Of a DNA stretch of 64,000 bases, positions 8,608 through 16,262 are shown piece by piece; the first letter of the stretch is position 1, and each line of letters begins with the position of its first letter. The stretch is from Actinoallomurus sp963736325 (GTDB lineage: Bacteria > Actinomycetota > Actinomycetes > Streptosporangiales > Streptosporangiaceae). Below the pieces are notes generated by a model, which was given only the letters and a program-made list of their open reading frames with translations, made no database searches and was not told the DNA's origin. The position numbers and the translations under genes are program-made. The stretch lies in NCBI GenBank assembly GCA_963736325.1, contig CAVTOG010000009.1:1178001-1242000 (forward strand), in the 5' to 3' direction.

Positions 8608-9311
8608 TCGTCCTCCTGTACGGCTGGGAACTCGATCACTTCACCGCGGTCGACGCTGACCCAGTCGCGCCCCGCGAGGTACGGCCGCAGCGCCGCGAGG
8701 ATCGCCTCTTGGTCGGCGGCGCTCTTGGGGCGCTGGATCTCATACAGCTGAGGGAACTCCAGCATCCCGGTCACCACCTCCCAGAGCCGGACCGCGCGTG
8801 AACCCTGCGGCGGGTCGATCAGTACGGGACCGAACAGGCACTGGCCGTCCGGGAAGAAGAGGGTGGGGACGCCGTACCCGCCCGCGTCCACGACCCGCCG
8901 GTGCTCGTCGCGAACCTCGTCGTGGGTGGTCGGGTCGGCCATCGCCTCGTCCAGCGTCGCCGCGCCGAGGCCCAGCTCGTCCAGGAGGGCGCGTGCGACC
9001 GAGGGGTCGTGCGGCTTGCCGCCGCGTACGTGCAGCTCGTCGCCGATACGGGAGTACCAGGCGTCGAGGGCGGCCATGTCGCGGCGGCGCAGCAGCGCGC
9101 CGATCCGCATCAGCGACCAGCCGTAGGACCAGGGCCGCTCCCAGGGGTGCTTCTTGCCCTCGGCGCGGTTGACCTCCTCGAGGCTGAAGAACCGCCAGTT
9201 CACGTCGACGCCGGTCTGGCGGCGTACGTCGCGCAGCCACACCGAGGTGGCGTACGCGAACGGGCACATCGGGTCGAAGTGGAAGTCGACCGAGGTCGGC
9301 GGCGTGGTCAT
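8604..9311 (-). CDS. DsbA-family mycothiol-dependent oxidoreductase (Rv2466c-like)
   Basis: 235-residue thioredoxin-fold protein close to the mycothiol-dependent nitroreductase group (Rv2466c). The active-site text FDPMCPFAYATSVWL contains CPFA in place of CxxC, so a single Cys15-type mechanism is expected. VPTLFFPDG carries the cis-Pro of the fold. It overlaps tetR upstream and the DinB-like gene downstream by 4 bases each, giving a coupled three-gene operon. Both enzymes are of mycothiol-using families, suggesting a detoxification unit under the TetR protein. Confidence 0.85.
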   Translation of the reverse strand: MTTPPTSVDFHFDPMCPFAYATSVWLRDVRRQTGVDVNWRFFSLEEVNRAEGKKHPWERPWSYGWSLMRIGALLRRRDMAALDAWYSRIGDELHVRGGKPHDPSVARALLDELGLGAATLDEAMADPTTHDEVRDEHRRVVDAGGYGVPTLFFPDGQCLFGPVLIDPPQGSRAVRLWEVVTGMLEFPQLYEIQRPKSAADQEAILAALRPYLAGRDWVSVDRGEVIEFPAVQEDE

Positions 9312-9907
9312 GCGACCTCCGTGAGGTGTGAGTCGATCACCTGGTGGAGCGCGGCGGGGATCTCGGCCGCGGTCGACCGGCCCGTCTTGGCCAGCAGGAT
9401 CATGCCCTGGAACTGGGCCATCAGGATCCGGGCGAACCGGTCGGGATCCACGTTGGGACGCAGTGCCCCCTCGGCGGCGGCTTCGCGGCAGAGCACGGCG
9501 AGCCGGTCCTCCCACGCGGCGAACACGCCCGCGAGGCGCTCCCGCAGCATGTCGTCCGTGGTGGACAGCTCCGCCGCGAGGTTGCCGAACGGGCAGCCGA
9601 CGACGAAGCCGAAGCGTTCCTCGAAGCCGATCTGGATCGCGCCGACGACGTCCGCCGCCGCGCGCAGCCGTACCGCGGCCGGGCCCTCCGTGGCGTCGTC
9701 GAGGTGCGACAGGAGGGCCGCCGCGTGCATGTCGATCACGGCGGCGGCCAGCTCGGACTTGGAGTGGAAGAAGTGGTAGAAGCTCCCTTTCCGCACATCG
9801 GCGGCAGCGCACAGCTCGTCGACACCGACCGCCTGGTAGCTGCGGGTGAGGAACAGCTGCGCGGCGCTCTTCATCAGCCGATCACGCGCGTCACTTGTAC
9901 GGGCCAC
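9308..9907 (-). CDS. TetR-family transcriptional regulator
   Basis: Regulator of about 199 residues. The helix-turn-helix lies near the N-terminus, ending in VRKGSFYHFFHSKSEL, the spelling of the TetR_C_6/YxaF-like group that responds to electrophiles or drugs. A TTG at 9943 would extend it by 12 residues, but that codon is the first base of a TTGACA -35 element, so GTG 9907 is chosen; the predicted transcript would start at or next to this codon. First gene of a coupled operon with the two mycothiol-related enzymes. Confidence 0.88.
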   Translation of the reverse strand: MARTSDARDRLMKSAAQLFLTRSYQAVGVDELCAAADVRKGSFYHFFHSKSELAAAVIDMHAAALLSHLDDATEGPAAVRLRAAADVVGAIQIGFEERFGFVVGCPFGNLAAELSTTDDMLRERLAGVFAAWEDRLAVLCREAAAEGALRPNVDPDRFARILMAQFQGMILLAKTGRSTAAEIPAALHQVIDSHLTEVA

Positions 9908-9927
9908 CCGCTGAAGATCCCGAATAG

Positions 9928-9943
9928 TTGACCGGTCTGTCAA
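9928..9943. promoter_or_regulatory. tetR promoter -35 with overlapping inverted repeat
   Basis: On the minus strand TTGACA (9943-9938) is followed after 17 bases by GGATCT (9920-9915), then the GTG at 9907. The -35 is part of an imperfect palindrome TTGACCGGTCTGTCAA (plus strand), a plausible autoregulatory operator. Confidence 0.55.
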
Positions 9944-9980
9944 GTAACACGGACGAATCTAGAGTGTTGCCTCGAAATTA

Positions 9981-9997
9981 CCTATTAGGGTAATAGG
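9981..9997. promoter_or_regulatory. A/T-rich inverted repeat CCTATTA-GGG-TAATAGG
   Basis: Perfect 7-bp arms around a 3-base centre, in an unusually A/T-rich patch ending 4 bases before the ATG at 10002. It may be an operator or core promoter for the FAD/NAD(P)-binding gene; the cognate regulator is unknown. If the true start is a GTG at 10020 or 10050, the repeat lies in a normal promoter position. Confidence 0.4.
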
Positions 9998-10001
9998 AAT
10001 T

Positions 10002-11386
10002 ATGGGATATCTTCGATCGGTGACCGGTCATGCGAATTCACGGGGCCGTGTGGTGGCCATCGTCGGCGGAGGCGCCGGCGGCGCCCTGACGGCCGTACAC
10101 CTGCTTCGCGCCGCGGAGGCGCGCGGGATCGCGCCGCGCGTCGTGCTGATCGACCGCTACGGACGGCACGGGCTGGGGCAGGCGTACTCCACATCCGACG
10201 CGCGCCACCTGCTCAACACCTGCGTCGCGAAGATGAGCGCCCTCGCCGACGACCCCGGTCACCTGCTGCGATGGGCGCGGGAGCAGGGGCTGGGCGCCGA
10301 GGCGCACGATTTCCTGCCGCGCGGCGTGTACGGGCGCTACCTGCGCGACGTGCTCGCCTCGGCAGGCCCTGTGGAGCGGGTGACCGGCACGGTGTCCTCC
10401 GTGAGCCCGTCGGGCATGAGCCGCCCGCTGCGGGTCCACCTGTCCGAGGGCGGCCGCATCGACGCGGATGCCGTCGTGCTGGCCACCGGCAACCGCGTCT
10501 CCGAGGGATGGCTCGGGGTGCCGGGCGGCCCGCGCCTCGTCGTCGATCCGTGGGCGCCCGGCGCCCTCGACCGGATCCGCGACGGCGCTCCGGTGCTGGT
10601 GGTGGGCACCGGGCTGACCATGGTCGACCTCGCGGTCACCCTGACCTCCGCGCACCCGGGCACGGTCGTGCACGCGGTGTCGCGCCACGGCCTGCTGCCT
10701 CGCGAGCATCGATGTCCGGCGCCACCGCGTCCCTGCCAGCCCGCCCCCTGTCGCTCGCCGGCCTGATGCGCTTCGTCCGCGCCGAGGTCCGGAACGCCGG
10801 CGGCGAGTGGCAGGGCGTCATCGACGCCCTGCGACCGCACGTCCCCCGGCTCTGGGCGGAACTCTGCCCGGGCGACCGGCGGCGCTTCCTCGCCCTGGTC
10901 GCGCGCTACTGGGAGGTCCACCGCCACCGGATCCCGCCGGCGACGGCCGCCCGGATCGCCGGGCTGCGCGCCGAGGGCCGCCTGGAGGTGCTGTGCGGAC
11001 GGCTGGACTCCGCCGCCGCGCATCGGGACGGCTACGACGTGACCGTACGCCTCGCCGACGGCGGGACGCGGCGGCTGACCGCCGGATGGGTGGTCAACGC
11101 CACCGGGCCCGGGTCGGCGGTCACCGGCGACCCGTTCCTGAGTGCCCTGTTCGCCTCCGGCATGGCGCGGCCCGACCCGCTGGCGCTCGGCCTGGACGCC
11201 ACCAGGGACGGCGCGGTCGTCGACGCCGCCGGGCGGCCCCACGAGAGGATCTTCACGTTGGGCCCGACGTTGCGCGGCCTGCGGTACGAGACCACCGCGA
11301 TCCCTGAGATCCGCGCCCAGGCGGCGGCGCTGGCGTCACGTCTGATCGAGACCGTACGGGAGCCCGCACACGCCGCCGTGGACTGA
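10002..11386 (+). pseudogene. FAD/NAD(P)-binding protein, frameshifted
   Basis: Homologue of the FAD-NAD(P)-binding family (COG4529, NAD_binding_9), normally one frame of about 450-480 residues. The N-terminal dinucleotide motif VAIVGGGAGGALTAV and the central ATGNRV and LVVGTGLTMVD lie in the frame of 10002. After LLPREHR near 10713 the protein continues one base out of register with SLAGLMRFVRAEVRNAGGEW to 11386. One missing base (or two extra) between about 10705 and 10750 explains this. It may be a true mutation or an assembly error. Everything on both sides is well conserved. Confidence 0.75.
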
Positions 11387-11389
11387 CGG

Positions 11390-12178
11390 TCAGGGAGACT
11401 CGAAGCCGGCCTGGGTCAGGACGGACCTGCCCTGGCCGGAGAGCACGAGCTGGACGAACTCCCCGGCCAGCGACGGCTGCGGGGCCTTGGCCAGCGTGGT
11501 GATCGGGTAGTCGTTGATCGCCTGCGCGGCCTCGGGGAAGTCGATGCCGGTCACCTTGCCCGCGGCGGCCTTGACGTCCGTCTTGTAGACGAGCGCGGCG
11601 TCGGCCTCGTTCAGCTGCACCTTCGTCAGGGCCGCTTTGACGTCCTGCTCCTGCGAGACCGGCTTGACCGTCAGATGTGCGGCGGCCAGGGCCTTGATGG
11701 CGGCGGCGCCGCACGGCACCTCGGGCGCGCACTCGACGACCTTGATCTTGGGGTTCGCCAGATCCTTGAACGCCTTGACCCCGCCCGGGTTCTTCGGCGG
11801 TACGGCGATCTCCAGGCGGTTGCGCACGAACACCTTCGGCGTGCCGGAGGCGCCCTTGGCGTCGGTGACGGTCTTCATCGTGGCCGGGCTGGCCGCGCCG
11901 AACACGTCCGCCGGAGCGCCCTGGTTGATCTGCTGGGCCAGGGTGGAGCTGCCGCCGAAGTTGAACTTCACCGACACGCCGGGGTGCGAGGACTCGAAGG
12001 TCTTGCCCAGGGCGCCGAAGGTCCCGGTCAGAGACGCCGCCGCGAACACGACCAAGGTCTTCTTGGTGCCAGAGCCCTTGTCGTCATCGGTACTGCCGCA
12101 TCCGGCGGCCAGGGCCAGGCTCGCTCCGAGCGTGGAGGCGAGCAGTACACGTGCGAGCCGGGGCAGACGTTCGATCAC
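11390..12178 (-). CDS. modA: Molybdate ABC transporter substrate-binding lipoprotein
   Basis: ModA-type periplasmic-style binding protein, 262 residues, membrane anchored. GTG 12178 has AGGAGA seven bases upstream; the signal peptide ends in a lipobox LAAGC with Cys27. Diagnostic text: LVVFAAASLTGTFGALGKTFE, FNFGGSSTLAQQI, GAPADVFGAAS and DAALVYKTDV, the pattern of molybdate/tungstate binders. The usual modB permease and modC ATPase are not beside it, so it is an orphan here. An upstream in-frame extension to 12349 is not used because it lacks the ribosome site. Confidence 0.9.
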   Translation of the reverse strand: MIERLPRLARVLLASTLGASLALAAGCGSTDDDKGSGTKKTLVVFAAASLTGTFGALGKTFESSHPGVSVKFNFGGSSTLAQQINQGAPADVFGAASPATMKTVTDAKGASGTPKVFVRNRLEIAVPPKNPGGVKAFKDLANPKIKVVECAPEVPCGAAAIKALAAAHLTVKPVSQEQDVKAALTKVQLNEADAALVYKTDVKAAAGKVTGIDFPEAAQAINDYPITTLAKAPQPSLAGEFVQLVLSGQGRSVLTQAGFESP

Positions 12179-12384
12179 GTTGGTTCTCCTCTTACGTGTC
12201 TGGACGCGGCGACCTCGTGGATCCGGAACATCGCCATGGATCACCGTACTCTCGCAAAAACCAGGCGAGAAGCGCGGGATCCGGTGCATGTGCAAGAGCA
12301 GCATCGTCCAGGGCCGTGCATCTGCGATATCGGACAGGCCGTAAGGCATGATGAGCCTCGCGAACCTTCGGGGAGGTGAGGGTC

Positions 12385-12735
12385 ATGCCGGTGGCCGTCG
12401 TACGGGTCTACGACGATCCGGGCCGGGAGAGCGGCACCCGTGTCCTCGTCGACCGGGTGTGGCCGCGCGGGGTCTCCAAGGAGGCCGTGCGTCTCGACCT
12501 GTGGCTGAAGGACGTCGCGCCGTCAACGGAGCTGCGCCGGTGGTACGGGCACGAGCCGTCGCGGTTCGCGGAGTTCGGCCGCCGCTATGAGGCCGAGCTG
12601 GGCGAACCGCCCGCGGCGGAGGCGCTCGGTCGCCTGCGGGACATCGCCTCGGCGGGCCGCCTGGTCCTGGTGACCGCGACGAAGGACGTCGAACACAGCC
12701 AGGCGGCCGTGCTGGCCGGGCTGCTGGGAACGTAA
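12385..12735 (+). CDS. DUF488 family protein
   Basis: 116-residue protein of the DUF488/YeaO family, of unknown biochemical role. Conserved text VRVYDDP, VLVDRVWPRGVSKE, WLKDVAPS, ELRRWYGHEP and LVTATKDVEHSQA is present and the length is normal. ATG 12385 is chosen because GGGAGG ends eight bases before it; a GTG at 12376 overlaps that site. It is transcribed divergently from modA. Confidence 0.88.
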   Translation: MPVAVVRVYDDPGRESGTRVLVDRVWPRGVSKEAVRLDLWLKDVAPSTELRRWYGHEPSRFAEFGRRYEAELGEPPAAEALGRLRDIASAGRLVLVTATKDVEHSQAAVLAGLLGT

Positions 12736-12742
12736 TCTCGAA

Positions 12743-12780
12743 AACTTGCGTGGCGCGAAAGATTGCGGGACGCGCAAGTT
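12743..12780. promoter_or_regulatory. Inverted repeat upstream of tetR
   Basis: Perfect 8-bp arms AACTTGCG (12743-12750) and CGCAAGTT (12773-12780), 22 bases apart, ending 18 bp before the tetR start. The two copies fall about three helical turns apart, suggesting an operator bound by the adjacent TetR protein. Confidence 0.5.
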
Positions 12781-12798
12781 CGTGAGTACAGTCGTGGC

Positions 12799-13395
12799 AT
12801 GAGCGGGCTGCGGGAGCGGAAGAAACAGGAGACGCGCGAGGCGCTGAGCTGGGCCGCGCTGCGGCTCGCCGTCGAGCGCGGGTTCGGCGCGGTCCTCGTC
12901 GAGGACATCGCGGCGGAGGCCGGAGTCTCGCCGCGCACCTTCAACAACTACTTCTCCAGCAAGGCCGAGGCCATCGCCTGGCGGCACACCGACCGGATGC
13001 GGCAGATCGTCGCGCGTCTGCGGGAGCGGCCGGCCGGCGAGCCTCTCTGGGAGTCGCTCACGAGCGCCGTCACGGCCCACTTCGGCGACGCGTCCACGAG
13101 CCCGAGCCCCGAGTGGACCGCCGGCGTACGGCTCATGATCGGCGAGCCCGCGCTGCAGAGCGAGGTCGTCAAGTGCGGCCTGGCCCTCGAACGCGAGTGC
13201 GCCGTGGCGATCGCCGAGCGCACCGGCACCGACGCCGACCGCCACATGTACCCGCTGCTCGTGTCCGCGGCGGTCGGCGCGGCGATGAGGACCGCCTCCG
13301 AGCAGTGGCTGCGCGCCGATCCTCCGGTGCCGCTCCCGCTGCTGCTGCGCGACGCGCTCGACCAGTTCGCCGCCGGCCTGCCCGTGCCCCGATAG
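12799..13395 (+). CDS. TetR-family transcriptional regulator
   Basis: 198-residue regulator. The helix-turn-helix comprises residues about 10-55, with SPRTFNNYFSSKAEAI as recognition helix. The C-terminal domain is of the MftR/acyl-CoA type region common in actinomycetes. ATG 12799 is chosen over an in-frame extension to 12763 that would run through the inverted repeat. It precedes the flavin monooxygenase gene by 61 bp on the same strand and probably controls it. Confidence 0.9.
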   Translation: MSGLRERKKQETREALSWAALRLAVERGFGAVLVEDIAAEAGVSPRTFNNYFSSKAEAIAWRHTDRMRQIVARLRERPAGEPLWESLTSAVTAHFGDASTSPSPEWTAGVRLMIGEPALQSEVVKCGLALERECAVAIAERTGTDADRHMYPLLVSAAVGAAMRTASEQWLRADPPVPLPLLLRDALDQFAAGLPVPR

Positions 13396-13456
13396 CCGCA
13401 CCGCCCCGCCGGCACGTACGCCGTGCCGTCATTTCGTCATGCCCGAGGAGAGAACG

Positions 13457-14983
13457 ATGACAACCGATGTCGTGATCGTCGGCGGTGGCCCGAACGGCCT
13501 GCTGATGGCCTGCGAGCTCGCGCTGGCCGGCGTACGCCCGGTCGTGCTGGAGCGGCTGCCTGAGCGCGCCGCGATGCCCAAGGCGAACGGCCTGGTCGGC
13601 CGGGTCGTCCAGGCACTGGACTATCGCGGCCTGTACGAGCGCCTGAGCGGTCGCGAGGGGCCGCCGTCGCCGATGCCGGGCTTCCAGTTCGGCGCGCTGT
13701 TCCTCGCCCTCTCGGAGCTGGAGGAACACGCGATGTACGCGCTGCCGATCCCGCAGCGCCGCCTGGAGGAGCTGCTCGAAGAGCGCGCCCGCGAGCTCGG
13801 CGTCGAGATTCGGCGCGGTCACGAGCTGGCCGGGCTGAGCCTCGCCGAGGACGCCGTGACCGCGAGCGTACGAGGCCCGGCGGGCACGTACGAGATCACG
13901 GCCGGTTACCTGGTCGGCGCGGACGGCGGGCGCAGCGTCGTGCGCAAGACCTGCGGCATCGGCTTCCCCGGCATCACCGACCGCGGGTTCGTCAGCCGCA
14001 GCGGTCAGGTCGCCATCGACGCTCCCGCCGTGGTCCCGGAGACCGGAGAGCTGGAGGTCGACGGCGTGGGACGCCTGCGGCCCTTCACGTTCACCCGTAC
14101 CGAGACCGGCATGTTCGTGTTCGGGACGTTCAAGCCGGGGCTCTACCGCGTGGCCGTGCACGAGTGGGCGCCGTCGCCGCTGGAGGACAGCGCGTCGATG
14201 CCTCTGGACGAGCTGCGGGAGGCGGTCGGGCGGGTCGTCGGCGACGTGCCGATGCGCGAACCGGACGGCGAACACCCGGCGCTGCGCAGGTCAACGGGGA
14301 CCAACTCCCGACAGGCCGAGGCGTACCGGAGAGGGCGCGTCTTCCTCGTCGGCGACGCCGCGCACGTGCACAGCGCCGTCGGCGGCCCCGGCCTGAACCT
14401 CGGCATGCAGGACGTCCTCAACCTCGGCTGGAAACTGGCCGCCGCCGTCAACGGCTGGGCGCCGGAGGACCTGCTCGACACGTACGAGAGCGAACGGCAC
14501 CCGGTGGGGGAGCGGGTCATCATGCACACCCGTGCCCAGCTGGCGCTCTTGTCGCCGGGCGCGAACATCACCGCACTGCGCGAGCTCTTCGGCGAGCTGC
14601 TGCGCGACGGCGCCACGACGAGGCGCGTCGCGGACCTCATGGCCGGCGCGGACGTCCGGTACGCCACGCGCGGCGTGCCGCCGCACCCGCTGACCGGCCG
14701 CTGGATGCCCGACCTCGCCGTGCGGACCGAGACCGGGCCGGCGCGGGTCGCCGAGCTCGTCCGGACAGGTCGGCCCGTCCTGCTGACGTTCGCGAACCAC
14801 GCCGCGTACGCGGCGGACGGGTGGACCGGCCGCGTCGACGTGGTCCCGGCCGGCGCCGGCGACGCGCCGGCCGAGGCCGTGCTGATCCGCCCGGACGGCT
14901 ACGTGGCCTGGGCGGCCGGTCCGGACTCACCCGCCGAGAGCCTGCGCGACGCCCTGCGGACGTGGTTCGGCGCCCCGGCCTGA
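13457..14983 (+). CDS. FAD-dependent aromatic monooxygenase
   Basis: 508-residue group A flavoprotein monooxygenase (PHBH fold, PgaE/rifampicin-monooxygenase-like) hydroxylating aromatic or polyketide substrates with NAD(P)H and O2. Seen: N-terminal GGGPNG at residues 9-14, the DG motif VGADGGRSVVRKT, and the GD motif VGDAAHVHSAVGGPGLNLG. A C-terminal thioredoxin-like domain (PVLLTFANHA onward) matches the longer members. ATG 13457 follows GAGGAG by seven bases. It sits directly after a TetR gene, suggesting induction by its own substrate, perhaps a drug. Confidence 0.9.
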   Translation: MTTDVVIVGGGPNGLLMACELALAGVRPVVLERLPERAAMPKANGLVGRVVQALDYRGLYERLSGREGPPSPMPGFQFGALFLALSELEEHAMYALPIPQRRLEELLEERARELGVEIRRGHELAGLSLAEDAVTASVRGPAGTYEITAGYLVGADGGRSVVRKTCGIGFPGITDRGFVSRSGQVAIDAPAVVPETGELEVDGVGRLRPFTFTRTETGMFVFGTFKPGLYRVAVHEWAPSPLEDSASMPLDELREAVGRVVGDVPMREPDGEHPALRRSTGTNSRQAEAYRRGRVFLVGDAAHVHSAVGGPGLNLGMQDVLNLGWKLAAAVNGWAPEDLLDTYESERHPVGERVIMHTRAQLALLSPGANITALRELFGELLRDGATTRRVADLMAGADVRYATRGVPPHPLTGRWMPDLAVRTETGPARVAELVRTGRPVLLTFANHAAYAADGWTGRVDVVPAGAGDAPAEAVLIRPDGYVAWAAGPDSPAESLRDALRTWFGAPA

Positions 14984-14990
14984 CGCGGTG

Positions 14991-15839
14991 TCACGAGGTG
15001 GCGGCGGACTCCTCTTCCTCGATCCGGCGATTCCACTCGGCCTTGCCGGCACGCCAGCCCTCATCGTCGGTGCCGTGACGCCAGTAGCCGGAGATGGACA
15101 GGTGGTCCAGCGGGACGCCGCGCTCGACGCGCAGGTGGCGGCGGAGCCGCTTGACGAAGCCCGCCTCGCCGTGGACGAAGGCGTGCACGTCACCGGGCGG
15201 GAAGTCCAGCTCGCAGACCGCCGCGACGAGCCCCTCGCCCACCGGCGCGCCGCCGCGGTGCAGCCAGGTGATCTTCGCGTCGGCCGACGTGGTGAGCTCC
15301 TGCTCCTCGGCCGGCTCCGACACCTCGACGAACACGTGGGCCGCTGCCCCCGCCGGGAGCGCTTCGAGCGAGGCGGCGATGGCCGGCAGGGCGCTCTCGT
15401 CGCCGACGAACAGGTGCCAGTCGGCGTCCTTGCTCGGCGCGTACGCGCCGCCGGGACCGAGGAACAGCACCTCGTCGCCCGGCCGTGCGTTCGCCGCCCA
15501 CGGCCCGGCGAGGCCCTGGTCGCCGTGGTGGACGAAGTCGACGGTCAGCTCCCGCGCGTACTCGTCCCAGGCGCGGACCGTGTAGGAGCGCTGGCGCGGC
15601 CACTGCTCGCGCGGCAGATCGCGCCGTACGGCCTCGATGTCGAACGGCTCGCGGTAGTCCACGCCGGGCACCGGGAACAGCACCTTGATGTAGTGGTCGG
15701 TGAAGGCGCCCGCGCCGAAGCCGTCGAGCCCGTCACCGCCGATGATCATGCGGATCATGTGCGGCGTGATCCACTGAACGCGGAGCACCTCTCCGTGGGT
15801 GACTTTTTGTCCCTTGCGAACCGGCTTGTCTTCCGGCAT
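14991..15839 (-). CDS. Siderophore-interacting protein (ferric-siderophore reductase)
   Basis: 282-residue SIP/ViuB family flavoprotein that reduces ferric siderophores in the cytoplasm to release iron. FAD-binding text RQRSYTVRAWD with VDFVHHGDQGLAGPWA, and NAD(P)H-domain text LFVGDESALPAIAA and HGEAGFVKRLRRHL, are typical; the family end ISGYWRHGTDDEGWR is intact. An iron-box-like sequence lies 22 bp upstream, supporting repression by an IdeR/DmdR regulator in iron-replete cells. No siderophore synthesis or uptake genes adjoin it. Confidence 0.93.
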   Translation of the reverse strand: MPEDKPVRKGQKVTHGEVLRVQWITPHMIRMIIGGDGLDGFGAGAFTDHYIKVLFPVPGVDYREPFDIEAVRRDLPREQWPRQRSYTVRAWDEYARELTVDFVHHGDQGLAGPWAANARPGDEVLFLGPGGAYAPSKDADWHLFVGDESALPAIAASLEALPAGAAAHVFVEVSEPAEEQELTTSADAKITWLHRGGAPVGEGLVAAVCELDFPPGDVHAFVHGEAGFVKRLRRHLRVERGVPLDHLSISGYWRHGTDDEGWRAGKAEWNRRIEEEESAATS

Positions 15840-15860
15840 TCGATCACTCCTCGCTGTAAC

Positions 15861-15879
15861 TTAGGTAAGCCTAACTCTT
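15861..15879 (-). promoter_or_regulatory. Iron box (IdeR/DmdR-type operator)
   Basis: Minus-strand 19-mer AAGAGTTAGGCTTACCTAA matches 14 of 19 positions of the actinobacterial iron box as I recall it, with the TTAGGCT and ACCTAA cores intact. It is 22 bp upstream of the siderophore-interacting protein start. Confidence 0.7.
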
Positions 15880-15935
15880 TGCCTTATCCGATTGTTCCGA
15901 AGTTGACCGCTATGACCGCACAGCCGGGGAGTGTC

Positions 15936-16262
15936 ATGATCTTCATCACCGCCAAGTTCCGAGTACGGCCCGAAGACGCCGACCGCTGGCCGGAGATCGT
16001 CGGTGACTTCACGCGCGCCACCCGCGGCGAGGAGGGCTGCATGTGGTTCGAGTGGTCGCGGAGCCTCGACGACTCCAGCGAGTACGTGCTGGTCGAAGCC
16101 TTCCGCGACGACGACGCGGCCGGTGTGCACGTGCAGTCCGACCACTTCAAGGAAGCACAGACGACGCTGCCGCCGTACCTGGTCGCGACGCCGAAGATCG
16201 TGAGCGTCAAGCTGCCCCAGGACGACTGGTCCGCCCTTGGCGAGCTCGAGGTCACGGACTAG
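15936..16262 (+). CDS. Putative quinol monooxygenase (ABM domain)
   Basis: 108-residue ferredoxin-like dimeric alpha-beta barrel protein of the antibiotic biosynthesis monooxygenase/YgiN family. FITAKFRVRPEDADRW, EEGCMWFEWSRS and YVLVEAFRDDDA are typical. ATG 15936 is preceded by GGGGAG at suitable distance; the upstream ATG 15912 has none. The stop overlaps the stop of the convergent alditol oxidase gene by the palindromic CTAG. Likely cofactor-free oxidation of quinols or a metabolite; substrate unknown. Confidence 0.85.
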   Translation: MIFITAKFRVRPEDADRWPEIVGDFTRATRGEEGCMWFEWSRSLDDSSEYVLVEAFRDDDAAGVHVQSDHFKEAQTTLPPYLVATPKIVSVKLPQDDWSALGELEVTD

